DNA of 64,000 nucleotides, taken from positions 1-64,000 of the forward strand of contig JAAKEZ010000006.1 of assembly GCA_018475625.1 (NCBI GenBank). The letters are read 5' to 3'. The notes below the pieces were generated by a model that was given only the letters and a program-made list of their open reading frames with translations, was not told the origin of the DNA and made no database searches. Below are positions 51,153 to 59,442 of this stretch, one piece after another. The translations under genes were made by a program, and so were the position numbers. This stretch comes from Candidatus Bathyarchaeota archaeon A05DMB-2 (GTDB lineage Archaea > Thermoproteota > Bathyarchaeia > Bathyarchaeales > Bathycorpusculaceae). Position 1 is the stretch's first letter; every line of letters begins with the position of its first letter.

Positions 51153-52049
51153 TTAGGAAAAATTGCCCCTGTTGCGTTTTTTGAAGTAGACCAGCAGGCC
51201 TAAGCCGATTATGGCCATTGACGCACCAGAAGCAGTTGCGACTAACGTTGTTGGGAGAGAACCCGGCGCGTTTACACTGAAATATATTGATTCGGAAGCT
51301 CCGATGTTCCCCGCCATATCCGTTGCGTAAATTGTTAGATTATGGTCTCCGTTAGTTAATCCGGTTAAGGTCGTGTTTCCAGCAATGGTCACATTGTCTT
51401 TTCCATCTAGGCTGTATGAGGTCTGTGAGACGGGTTCCTTTGTTATAAAGGTTAATAGAATATCTGATGTGGTGTACGTTTTATTTTCCACTGAAAGCAA
51501 CAGGATGATAGGAGCGATAGTGTCGATCGTGAAATTGACTATGGAAGAGCTAGTTATCTCGTAAGCTGCATAGTATGTTGTGTAAAACACGTCTTTAACT
51601 TCGTGGCGTATTTCATACGCAAACGCCGTTGCAACCGCATAGACTTCTATCCAGTGGGGACCTTCCGGAACGTCGGTTACGTTTATTGAAAACGTGGAAG
51701 GCCAAGTGTAATTGTTCTTGGTGAAGAATGATAGTAAGTCAACTTCAGTTCTGTCTCTCAGCCAACTCGCTTTGTAATGTAACTCACTTAGACTTAAGGA
51801 AATGTTGTTTGACTTTTCTATAGTTACGCTGAAATCCAATGAGAAATTGTTTGATGGGTAAGAGGTATGGTTTGCTGGGTTGGAGATTAACACTACGGGC
51901 GGTTTAGTGCCTTCTGGGGGAGGCACCGTTCCTTCTATCTTGGAATCATGGATATATGGATTAGCCTGTCCTATGTTGATGAACTCCGCCGTGACAACAG
52001 TTGACCATAAAAGCACTGATATGATAACCGCAGTCGACAGCTTTTTCAC
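51153..52049 (-). CDS. Membrane-anchored Ig-like surface protein
   Basis: About 298 residues from GTG 52049, which follows AGAGGGA at ideal spacing. The longer open frame up to 52151 runs through the two palindromes and is not preferred. An N-terminal signal segment (LSTAVIISVLLWSTVVT) is followed by a beta-rich region with many N-x-S/T sites. The final domain (SLDGKDNVTIAGNTTLTGL, LTIYATDMAGN) is typical of archaeal surface Ig-like repeats, and a C-terminal helix (MAIIGLGLLVYFKKR) anchors it. Role probably structural or adhesive. Confidence 0.75.
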   Translation of the reverse strand: MKKLSTAVIISVLLWSTVVTAEFINIGQANPYIHDSKIEGTVPPPEGTKPPVVLISNPANHTSYPSNNFSLDFSVTIEKSNNISLSLSELHYKASWLRDRTEVDLLSFFTKNNYTWPSTFSINVTDVPEGPHWIEVYAVATAFAYEIRHEVKDVFYTTYYAAYEITSSSIVNFTIDTIAPIILLLSVENKTYTTSDILLTFITKEPVSQTSYSLDGKDNVTIAGNTTLTGLTNGDHNLTIYATDMAGNIGASESIYFSVNAPGSLPTTLVATASGASMAIIGLGLLVYFKKRNRGNFS

Positions 52050-52098
52050 AGGTAATCCCTCTTGATACTGGGGCTTTTCCTGTGATAAAAAGGGTTTT

Positions 52099-52149
52099 GT
52101 CAAGGTTTCTTGACTAAACAGGCTTTTTTCTAAGTCAAGATTTCTTGAC
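52099..52149. promoter_or_regulatory. Paired palindromes, candidate operators
   Basis: GTCAAGGTTTCTTGAC (52099-52114) and GTCAAGATTTCTTGAC (52134-52149) are two copies of the perfect inverted repeat GTCAAG-N4-CTTGAC, 35 bp apart, identical in 15 of 16 bases. They lie 50-100 bp upstream of the surface-protein GTG and just beyond the cobY stop. A third half-site CTTGAC is at 52171 inside the end of cobY. Confidence 0.6.
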
Positions 52150-52163
52150 AAGCCACAATAATA

Positions 52164-52781
52164 CTATTTTCTTGACGCTTTAGCGAACAGTTTTTCAGCT
52201 ATCTCCAGCTCTTGCACCGTGTTGATGTTCACGGCGACCTCCTCAAGGTCCAGCAGGAAGACTTCCTGGTCGAGTTCTTCCTCGTCGATTCTGCGCCCGT
52301 CAATCACGTTGATTCCCGCAGGAACTACGTGCCTGTTCGCCATCACAAACGAGTAGTCTCCAGCCATGCCCAGCTTCTCCTTCGTTTCCATAGGTACCAC
52401 CACCGCCAGCGCAGGCTTCCCGCACCGCTCATAATGCTCTATGATGGCATCTATGATTTCTCCCTTTATCAACGGAAGGTCAGCCGCCACAGCCATCACG
52501 GTCTGCAGCTTCAGCGCTTTAACGGTGTAACCCAAGTCAAAAACGTACTCTCTTCCAGGAGTCTTAACCACCGTGACTGGGTACTCTGCCATCAGTTCTG
52601 CGGTTTTGGGGGTGTAGTCGCTGACCGCAACCACTATAGAATCTACTTTACGTGCGTTTTCCAGCGCCTTGAGGACGTACTCGATGACGGGTTTGCCGCC
52701 GACCCGCAACAGAGGCTTCTCTTCCGAAACCGTCATGCGGGTGCCTTTTCCGCCAGCCATGACAAGTGCCGTTACGCCCAC
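52164..52781 (-). CDS. cobY: Adenosylcobinamide-phosphate guanylyltransferase CobY
   Basis: Archaeal enzyme that activates adenosylcobinamide phosphate with GTP, replacing bacterial CobU. About 205 residues from GTG 52781. The nucleotidyltransferase motif TALVMAGGKGTRM is followed by EKPLLRVGGKPVIEYVLKAL, and later AVAADLPLIKG supplies the metal-binding acid. A longer frame reaching 53069 runs into cobS in another frame and is spurious. Its start overlaps the end of cobS by 10 bp. Confidence 0.92.
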   Translation of the reverse strand: MGVTALVMAGGKGTRMTVSEEKPLLRVGGKPVIEYVLKALENARKVDSIVVAVSDYTPKTAELMAEYPVTVVKTPGREYVFDLGYTVKALKLQTVMAVAADLPLIKGEIIDAIIEHYERCGKPALAVVVPMETKEKLGMAGDYSFVMANRHVVPAGINVIDGRRIDEEELDQEVFLLDLEEVAVNINTVQELEIAEKLFAKASRK

Positions 52782-53524
52782 GCAATCACCGCCAACAAAA
52801 CGATTAGCGAAGCCATGCGTACAAGCTCGTTCATGGCGCCCAAAACGTCTCCTGTTACCCCATTGAAGTGCCTGTGCGCTATCCCGACAATGACCAGGCT
52901 CGCTATGACGGATGCAATCACGGTTACCGCACCTGCCAGCCACAACAACGGCAATGAGATGGCAAAAGCAATTATTAAGGCGGCAACTAGGCGTACATTG
53001 CCTTTTCCGCCATGCATGGCTTCTAGGAACGTGGATGCCATTCCTTGATGCACTGCTTTTCCAGCCCAAGCTCCAACAACCATCGCCAGCTTCGCCGCGA
53101 CTTCAACCACCACAATACCCTGAATAATTATGCCAGGGTCCAGTTCGGCTATAGCTAAGGCAGTGACTAGGAACGTCATGATGCCTAAGGATAAGCCTCC
53201 TGCGCCAGTTAACTGGTCGTGCATTATCTCGATTTTTCTTTCGGGTGTACCGTGAGCCATGACGCCGTCGCCGAAATCCAACAAGCCATCCGTGTGATGA
53301 AGCCCCGTGATGAGCAGCAAGACTCCCAGCACCAAGGCACCCACAACTAAGCCTGGGAGAACCTGGTAAACCACCCAGCCAAAAACGCCAGCCAGCAGTC
53401 CGATGAACGCGCCTACTACGGGGAAAACAAACATGTACCTTGCAACGTCGGTCAGCATGTCCTTGTCCATGCTAACTGGAATGACCGTGAGAAACGAAAA
53501 AATGTTCTTAATCTCTTTAAGCAC
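52772..53524 (-). CDS. cobS: Adenosylcobinamide-GDP ribazoletransferase CobS
   Basis: Integral membrane enzyme that attaches the lower ligand base (ribazole) to adenosylcobinamide-GDP. 250 residues, five to seven helices. Active-site metal motif HHTDGLLDFGDGVMAHG near residue 77 is characteristic. A downstream helical bundle includes MVVGAWAGKAVHQGM. GTG start at 53524, 13 bp after the cobT stop. Confidence 0.93.
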   Translation of the reverse strand: MLKEIKNIFSFLTVIPVSMDKDMLTDVARYMFVFPVVGAFIGLLAGVFGWVVYQVLPGLVVGALVLGVLLLITGLHHTDGLLDFGDGVMAHGTPERKIEIMHDQLTGAGGLSLGIMTFLVTALAIAELDPGIIIQGIVVVEVAAKLAMVVGAWAGKAVHQGMASTFLEAMHGGKGNVRLVAALIIAFAISLPLLWLAGAVTVIASVIASLVIVGIAHRHFNGVTGDVLGAMNELVRMASLIVLLAVIAWA

Positions 53525-53537
53525 AGCCTCAGCCTCA

Positions 53538-54638
53538 TCACTTCGCTCCCATCAATATCGCATAGTTCCGCTCAATCTCTTTAAGCAGCATGTCTTTAGT
53601 TACCGCACCACCAACTTTTGCCATCGCCGCTATGGCCGCGCCACCAGCCCCGACACCTTCCTTCACGACCCCCCGCTCATAAGCCTTCAACCCGTCAAAC
53701 CTGGAGGCACTGAAGTCTATGTCAGCCGCCAGAATCGGCACATTCGCAATCTGGCTGACAATGCCCTTAATGTCGGATGAGGTGTCGCTTCCAACCCATC
53801 TTGTAGTGCCTATAGCTACGTTGCAGAGAACATCAGGATTTAATGCCTCTACAACTGCTAGCACGGCGGTCATCTGAGTCCCGCCAGCCATCAAAACCGG
53901 AACCTCGGCAGCTGCGCCTATGACTAAACCTGCAAAAGCGGGCATCATAGGGTCGCCTAGACAGGAAATCGCCCTTATCGGGTTAACAGCGAGGCTGCCG
54001 AAACTCTCCCCAGCGGCGGACAACCCTGCCCTGACAGTTTCCGCCTTTAAACCGTGCGGGTTTTCGGGCATGCTGCTGCTGACTTTTCCCTCCGCCTTAA
54101 TGCCCATGGCGGATAAGACACCCAGCGCCGTGGTGGTGCCGCCCGGTATGCTTTCGCCGATGACAAGGTAATCCGCAGTCTTAGCCAAATTTTCTCCTGC
54201 GAGAGCGGCTCTTTGGATGACTTCTTCCACGTTGTCCACGGCGTTTCCAGTTCGTATGTCCCTGCCTGGGTTTCCGCCCAAATCCAAAAAAGGGATTTGA
54301 GGTTTGACTCGTAACCCGCCGCTTGCCACCAGCACAGGTATGTTCGCTAGACGCAAAGCCGACATGGAAATTAACGCTGGCGTGGGTATCCCCTCAGGCG
54401 TCACGGGCACGCCGTTGATGCATTTACACTTGCCCAGAAGCAGGAGTTCTGCGTCTGCAGGTGGCGTGTAATCCGTGAATTCAGGGTATTTCCCAGCGGC
54501 GGATATTCCTGAAATCTTGGCAGTTTCCGTCGTGGCTATCGTGCAGACGAAAAGTGGGTTTTTTCCTTCCATTTCTTCGAGGAATGCTTGAGCTTTTAAC
54601 TCGTTGTGCGCCAGCAGCACATCATATATCCGTTTCAT
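53538..54638 (-). CDS. cobT: CobT-type nicotinate-nucleotide dimethylbenzimidazole phosphoribosyltransferase, archaeal form
   Basis: 366 residues matching the archaeal CobT-related family (UPF0284/TIGR00303) that activates the lower ligand base to alpha-ribazole phosphate. Segments: IGESIPGGTTTALGVLSAMG, GDPMMPAFAGLVIGA, LMAGGTQMTAVLAV, and the ending EGVGAGGAAIAAMA. Its base preference (adenine or benzimidazole type) cannot be seen. It overlaps the PP-loop gene upstream by four bases. Confidence 0.88.
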   Translation of the reverse strand: MKRIYDVLLAHNELKAQAFLEEMEGKNPLFVCTIATTETAKISGISAAGKYPEFTDYTPPADAELLLLGKCKCINGVPVTPEGIPTPALISMSALRLANIPVLVASGGLRVKPQIPFLDLGGNPGRDIRTGNAVDNVEEVIQRAALAGENLAKTADYLVIGESIPGGTTTALGVLSAMGIKAEGKVSSSMPENPHGLKAETVRAGLSAAGESFGSLAVNPIRAISCLGDPMMPAFAGLVIGAAAEVPVLMAGGTQMTAVLAVVEALNPDVLCNVAIGTTRWVGSDTSSDIKGIVSQIANVPILAADIDFSASRFDGLKAYERGVVKEGVGAGGAAIAAMAKVGGAVTKDMLLKEIERNYAILMGAK

Positions 54639-55318
54639 TTGTTAAAGCCTCCTTTCTCCTTAACCTCAAATCGGCTGATTTCTAAGCGACCAAAGCCGTT
54701 CAGCGTTGTCTTTCGGCTTTCAAGAATTTCTATGCGCTTATTGAATAATGGACCATCTGTTACGAACGTGTGGTATTCGCCGCCCTCGCCGCATGGGTCA
54801 ACCCCCGCAATCTTCGTTATGTCCGCAAAAAACGCCTCGCTCAACCGCCTTCCAAGCCATTCCAACCCTAGCATCTTGGTGTTGACCCTGACCACGACGG
54901 CTTCGAAACCCGCGGCTATGAATTCAAGGAAAATCTGTTTTGTATCCCGCATCCACAGGGGCTTAATCGGTTTTAAGCCTACCTCTCGGCAGATGCGGTT
55001 CAGCCAGCCCTCCTCATGCATGGAAACCTCATAGATATCTCCCGTTACCAAGCCCTGTACGCCAGCCATTTTCAGCTGTAGCAAGGAGCTCTTAAAATCT
55101 TGCTCGTAAGTGTCGGGCGTGGTCGTACGTTTTATCAATGAAATCCCCATCGCGTTCGCCTGTGCGTCCAGCATGTCTGCCCGAATCATGTGGAAATTCG
55201 ATGTGCTCTCGCTGGACATCATAGTCAGAAGATTGCTTACTTCGAAGCCCTCTTGAATCGCCTTAAAAAGCGCGAAGCAACTGTCTTTGCCGCCGCTCCA
55301 CGAAGCCACCACTTTCAT
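54635..55318 (-). CDS. Dph6-like PP-loop ATPase in cobalamin operon
   Basis: 227 residues of the adenine-nucleotide alpha-hydrolase fold: VASWSGGKDSCFALF (PP-loop, residues 4-18) and GVQGLVTGDIYEVS. The whole-protein match is to diphthine--ammonia ligase (Dph6). It overlaps both btuD upstream and cobT downstream by four bases, in the middle of a corrinoid operon. It may really be the diphthamide enzyme, placed here by chance, or an amidating enzyme acting on a corrinoid side chain. I cannot decide from sequence. Confidence 0.75.
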   Translation of the reverse strand: MKVVASWSGGKDSCFALFKAIQEGFEVSNLLTMMSSESTSNFHMIRADMLDAQANAMGISLIKRTTTPDTYEQDFKSSLLQLKMAGVQGLVTGDIYEVSMHEEGWLNRICREVGLKPIKPLWMRDTKQIFLEFIAAGFEAVVVRVNTKMLGLEWLGRRLSEAFFADITKIAGVDPCGEGGEYHTFVTDGPLFNKRIEILESRKTTLNGFGRLEISRFEVKEKGGFNK

Positions 55319-56718
55319 TTTTCCATTCCTCCAGCTGCTTTTTCAGGTTTGGCGGTTATATCACTTTCCTCATGGGACCTGCCGGGTTTCAGGTGGTTGA
55401 AGATTCTGGTTGTTGCCTCTTTCGATGGTCTCATTTTTTCTTCAGAAACGTTCAACAACGATAAAAGCTCATTTTGGTCTTTCACAAATACGGCGCCTTT
55501 CCGTTTCAGTTCGGCAAAGAGTGCCGTCGCGGTTCCGTTTGTGAAATCTCGGCTTTCAATGGGAACCTCGTCAACCACAAAAACCGGGATACCCATCTCC
55601 AAAGCCTCCAATGTGGCTTTTAAGTTCTGCAGGTTTCCGTGACCAAACGGAACCGAAGTTAAAACTATCGTGCTTGCCTTCCGCATCATCGTCAAATTGG
55701 CTTTCTGGGTTTTTTCAGTTATAGGCGAAAAAGGCGCTTCTGTCGTCACGGGTATTTTCAAAAACTGAGCTGTCTCAAAATCTGTGTCTAAAACGTTAAG
55801 GACGCCCGCGGTGACACTGTAACCTTCATCAAGCAGAACTTTCATGAGCGCAGTTCCAGTGCCAGCGCCGCATATCAGGTGAATAGAGCATTTTCTAGCA
55901 GGGGAAGACTTGTGAGGCGACAGAGGAAGAACAAAAAGCGAGTTGGTAACCAGATGCTTCTTCACTATCGCGTTAACTCTGAACACGCTCTTTATGTTTT
56001 CACTCGTCAAAACCTCATCTAAACTTCCAGCAGAAAATATTTTTCCGTTTTTAAGCAGCACCGCCGATGTGCAGTAACGCGCAGCTAAGTTCAAGTCGTG
56101 GAAAACAGCTAAGACAATCAGCTTCTCCTTCACGCATAAGTTCTTAACAAGATCCATGATCTCCAACTGGTTAATTATGTCCAGATGCGTCATTGGTTCG
56201 TCCAACAGCAATATCTTGGGCTCTTGCGCTAAAGCACGTGCGATTATGACGCGTTGTCTCTCCCCGCCGCTGAGTTCGTTTATCGGTCTTTCCGAAAGGT
56301 GCCACGTGTTCGTGAGTTCCATAGCTTTCCGCGCAATTGCCAAATCCTTTTTGCTTTCCATCTGAAAGCGGGTCATGTGCGGGTTGCGCCCCATTAAAAC
56401 GATGTCTAACGCGGAAAAACTGAAGCCGATGGTGGTGTCTTGCGGAACAACTGCCATCTGCCTTGCAACATCAATTCCTTTGAGACTGTATATGTCAGCT
56501 TCATTAAGCAATATGGTGCCCTTGTAAGGTTTGAGAGACCTGCTTATACTCTTGAGCAGAGTGGTTTTTCCAGAGCCGTTAGGTCCAAGAATTCCAACAA
56601 AGTCGCCTTCCTTCACTGAAAGGCTAACATTCTCCAAGACTCTGAAAGAACCATAACGGCATTCGATGCCATCCACATTTAATAATACCAGACTTGGCAC
56701 CCGCCTTTCATAACGCAT
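55315..56718 (-). CDS. btuD: Cobalamin ABC transporter ATPase (BtuD) with extra C-terminal domain
   Basis: 467 residues, much longer than a plain ABC ATPase. Residues 1-255: Walker A GPNGSGKTTLLKS, signature LSGGERQRVIIAR, Walker B KILLLDEPMTHLD. Residues about 275-420: a Rossmann-like extra domain with HLICGAGTGTALMKVLLDEGY, AGVLNVLDTDFETAQ and FVVDEVPIESR. The final 45 residues are a low-complexity tail. I recall similar extended BtuD proteins (YvrA-type) in some bacteria. Overlaps btuC by 11 bp. Confidence 0.88.
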   Translation of the reverse strand: MRYERRVPSLVLLNVDGIECRYGSFRVLENVSLSVKEGDFVGILGPNGSGKTTLLKSISRSLKPYKGTILLNEADIYSLKGIDVARQMAVVPQDTTIGFSFSALDIVLMGRNPHMTRFQMESKKDLAIARKAMELTNTWHLSERPINELSGGERQRVIIARALAQEPKILLLDEPMTHLDIINQLEIMDLVKNLCVKEKLIVLAVFHDLNLAARYCTSAVLLKNGKIFSAGSLDEVLTSENIKSVFRVNAIVKKHLVTNSLFVLPLSPHKSSPARKCSIHLICGAGTGTALMKVLLDEGYSVTAGVLNVLDTDFETAQFLKIPVTTEAPFSPITEKTQKANLTMMRKASTIVLTSVPFGHGNLQNLKATLEALEMGIPVFVVDEVPIESRDFTNGTATALFAELKRKGAVFVKDQNELLSLLNVSEEKMRPSKEATTRIFNHLKPGRSHEESDITAKPEKAAGGMEK

Positions 56719-57805
56719 AACTCTGCTTTTTCTTTTTAAGAAGTATCACAAAGAAAGGAGCCCCAGCGAGCATAGTGATTATTCCAACGGGCAATTCAAG
56801 AGTCGAAGCAAACGGAGTCGCTATGACCCTTGCCACAGCGTCACAAACCACCAGAAATATCGCGCCTGTTATAATCGATGTGGGAAAGAGAATGCGATGG
56901 TCAGGTCCTATCACCAACCGTGTTATGTGCGGAACCATTAAACCTACAAAGCCTATCAGACCGCTAAGTGAAACAGCTGCTGCCGCCACCATGGAAGCAG
57001 ACACCAGAAGCTTCGTTTTCACCTTTTCAACGTTCACGCCTAAATTGTGGGCTGTTTCTTCTCCTAGAGCAAGCAGGTTTAGGTCTCGAACATAGAAATA
57101 CGATGTTATCGTACCGACGATTATGAAAGGCAGCACTGCCCAAATCTGTGACCACAGAACGTTCGAAAAACCCCCTATAAGCCAAAACACTATCGAGTGA
57201 AGCGTGTCGCCAGCCAAAACCTCCAAAAGAGAAACTATAGAATACATAAAGAAGTTAACTGCTAACCCGCAAAGCAGCAGCATCGTAATCGGAACTTTCG
57301 GTCCAACACGAGCGATGTTATAGACCAGGAACATAGCGAATAACGCGCCGAAAAACGCGGCAACCTGCACAAGACCTAACCCCAAAAGGGAAAAACCAGC
57401 TCCCAACAGCAGCGATAAGGAAGCACCGACCGCTGCTCCAGACGACACACCCAACAAATATGAGTCTGCCATCGGATTTTTAAAAACGCCTTGGTAAACA
57501 ACTCCAGAACTGGATAACGCTGCGCCCACAACAATGCCAGCCATAATTCGCGGCAATCGAATTTGAAGGATAATCGCGGAGTCCCGAGGCAAAGCCAACG
57601 AGGAATCAACGAAATTATTCAAAAACGGAACCTGCTTGGCAAGTATTGCGAGAATGTTTGGAAATGGAATCGGAGCGTAACCCACGTTCAAGGACACGAT
57701 GACTGTTACGATTAAGGCTACAATTAGCAGAAGTATGATAAGTTTCCATCTGGAGGTACGGCGAAAATACGCGCTTTCAACTTCATCGTGGTTCATGGCT
57801 TCCAC
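56708..57805 (-). CDS. btuC: Cobalamin ABC transporter permease (BtuC/FecCD type)
   Basis: 365 residues with about ten hydrophobic helices. FecCD signatures: LPRIMAGIVVGAALSSSGVVYQG near residue 87, DSYLLGVSSGAAVGASL, and LIGFVGLMVPHITRLVIGPDH, the coupling-helix site for BtuD. Eighteen bp after btuF. Iron siderophore transporters share this fold; assignment to corrinoid rests on the cobT-cobS-cobY context. Confidence 0.9.
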   Translation of the reverse strand: MEAMNHDEVESAYFRRTSRWKLIILLLIVALIVTVIVSLNVGYAPIPFPNILAILAKQVPFLNNFVDSSLALPRDSAIILQIRLPRIMAGIVVGAALSSSGVVYQGVFKNPMADSYLLGVSSGAAVGASLSLLLGAGFSLLGLGLVQVAAFFGALFAMFLVYNIARVGPKVPITMLLLCGLAVNFFMYSIVSLLEVLAGDTLHSIVFWLIGGFSNVLWSQIWAVLPFIIVGTITSYFYVRDLNLLALGEETAHNLGVNVEKVKTKLLVSASMVAAAAVSLSGLIGFVGLMVPHITRLVIGPDHRILFPTSIITGAIFLVVCDAVARVIATPFASTLELPVGIITMLAGAPFFVILLKKKKQSYAL

Positions 57806-57823
57806 ACAAAAAGTGAGGGTGAT

Positions 57824-58789
57824 TTAAAAGAGTTCTGGATGAAACGCTTTAGCCAGGTCCTCTATAATATCTGCAACTCTTGGTCCAGCTCTAGCAATGG
57901 TGTTAGAATCAACTGTAACCAGCCTATTATTTTGCACAGCACTGATGGAGCTCCAACCGGGTCGCGCTTTAACTGCGTCTAAACTTACCCAAAAGGGTTC
58001 ACCCTTACCCATACCTTCCTCAGGCAACAAGATCACATCTGGATTCCGCGAAATAACAGCCTCAGAGCTTGACTGGAAATATTCCAAGTTTTGGTCAGCG
58101 AAAATGTTAACTCCGCCAGCTTTTTCGATGAGTTCGTTTTGCCACGCTTTCCCACCTGCAGTCCATAAGGATGTGGGGTCATACCAAACCTCATAGTAAA
58201 CTTTTGGCTTTGACGTAGCGCTTGCTACTTTGTTGACGACGGAATTGATTCTGCTTTCGATGTTATCGTTTAGGGCTTTTGCTTCTGATGTTTTGCCAGT
58301 TGCGTTCCCGACTAGTTCTATGTTTTGCAGTACACCGCTGATGTTGGCAGGGTTTAGCACTAAAACCTTGTATCCTAAATCTCGCAGAGTAGCAATCGTT
58401 GGACCTTGAACTCCTCCAGTGGCAATTATTAAATCAGGCTCGAGAGAAGCGATAACTTCCATATTCGGATTACTGAAGTCTCCAATGCTTGTCATGTTGC
58501 CAGCGGCAATCCAAGCTGAAAAATTATATGGGTAATCGCAGTAGTTACTGACACCTACAACTTTGTCGTCTAAGCCTAAAGCAAACACGATTTCAGTCGT
58601 GCTTGGTGCCATTGAAATTATTCTGTTAGGAATAGCGTCTAAGCTCGTTTTGTAACCTGTGTCATCAATCAAATTATGTAAAGTCTCAAGTTGTGCACTG
58701 GTCTGCCCCTGATAGTAGACATAGATGAAGGCGGCACCGAGTATTACAGCAATTATAACAACTGCTGAAATTATGTATTTAGTGTTCAA
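57824..58789 (-). CDS. btuF: Corrinoid-binding protein BtuF (membrane-anchored)
   Basis: About 321 residues from TTG 58789, behind AAGGTGAA. An N-terminal membrane anchor (YIISAVVIIAVILGAAFIYVYY) precedes the periplasmic-binding fold: RIISMAPSTTEIVFALGLDDKVVGVSNYCDYP and EPDLIIATGGVQ. These segments are typical of the BtuF/FhuD group. First gene of the minus-strand corrinoid operon. No cobalamin riboswitch is seen upstream. Confidence 0.9.
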   Translation of the reverse strand: MNTKYIISAVVIIAVILGAAFIYVYYQGQTSAQLETLHNLIDDTGYKTSLDAIPNRIISMAPSTTEIVFALGLDDKVVGVSNYCDYPYNFSAWIAAGNMTSIGDFSNPNMEVIASLEPDLIIATGGVQGPTIATLRDLGYKVLVLNPANISGVLQNIELVGNATGKTSEAKALNDNIESRINSVVNKVASATSKPKVYYEVWYDPTSLWTAGGKAWQNELIEKAGGVNIFADQNLEYFQSSSEAVISRNPDVILLPEEGMGKGEPFWVSLDAVKARPGWSSISAVQNNRLVTVDSNTIARAGPRVADIIEDLAKAFHPELF

Positions 58790-58897
58790 TTTTTCACCTT
58801 TTTTACATGTGGATGGTTTATCCACCAGGCTTATAAGACTTTCCGAAACACATAACAATTAAATTAACCCCAGTCATAAGACAAGGTGCTGGTGAAT

Positions 58898-59377
58898 ATG
58901 ACACTGGAAAAGCCTCCATTAATGGATTATCTAGAGAAAAAAGGCATAACACTAAAAGACCTTGTGGACACAGCGCTTGAGCTTTTCGTTCCTCACCCGG
59001 GCTTAGAAACGGAGGAAGCAGCCGCTGAGATACTCCGAGAAGAATTCCTCGACGCTCTATCAGACGTAAACGTCTCCACGTTGGAAGTCGCCTGCTTCCG
59101 CGCGCAGGAGGACGCGGAGAACGGGTTGATTCCAGGGTTGTCACGAGAGAGATTCATGGGGCGTCCGGGACTGGTAGCCGACGAACTGTTGGGGTTAGCC
59201 ATCGCTAACTACCTTGCAGGAGTTAGGGGTGTCTTTGAGTTCACGCGGTTTGACCAAGCCAAGCCTGGAATCCTGAAGAAGCTGGGACCAATCACGAACG
59301 ACGCGATAGGCGGCTTGGTTGCGGGCGTTTCATCGAACGTTTACACGCGTGCTTTCAGAGAAGCTGCCAGAAAGTAG
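58898..59377 (+). CDS. cobZ: Alpha-ribazole phosphatase CobZ (PgpA-related)
   Basis: About 159 residues. Archaeal non-orthologous replacement for bacterial CobC that removes phosphate from the lower ligand nucleotide, belonging to the PgpA phosphatase fold. Segments: TALELFVPHPGLETEEAAAEIL, PGLVADELLGLAIANYLAG, FTRFDQAKPG, IGGLVAGVSSNVY. PgpA itself has the same pattern; context (divergent from btuF) favours CobZ. I prefer ATG 58898, four codons into a frame that begins with GTG 58886. Confidence 0.82.
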   Translation: MTLEKPPLMDYLEKKGITLKDLVDTALELFVPHPGLETEEAAAEILREEFLDALSDVNVSTLEVACFRAQEDAENGLIPGLSRERFMGRPGLVADELLGLAIANYLAGVRGVFEFTRFDQAKPGILKKLGPITNDAIGGLVAGVSSNVYTRAFREAARK

Positions 59378-59442
59378 CTTGATATGTGCAGTACTAGCGT
59401 TATGCAGTTTAGCTTGCCAATAAAAGCTAGAAGACTGTTGAT

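Noticed and set aside
52782-53069. N-terminal extension of CobY to about 300 residues.
   Set aside because: The extra sequence is an off-frame reading of cobS; a GTG start at 52781 gives normal CobY length.
58790-58897. A cobalamin riboswitch between btuF and cobZ.
   Set aside because: No long structured leader fits in the short gap and no B12-box-like sequence is visible.
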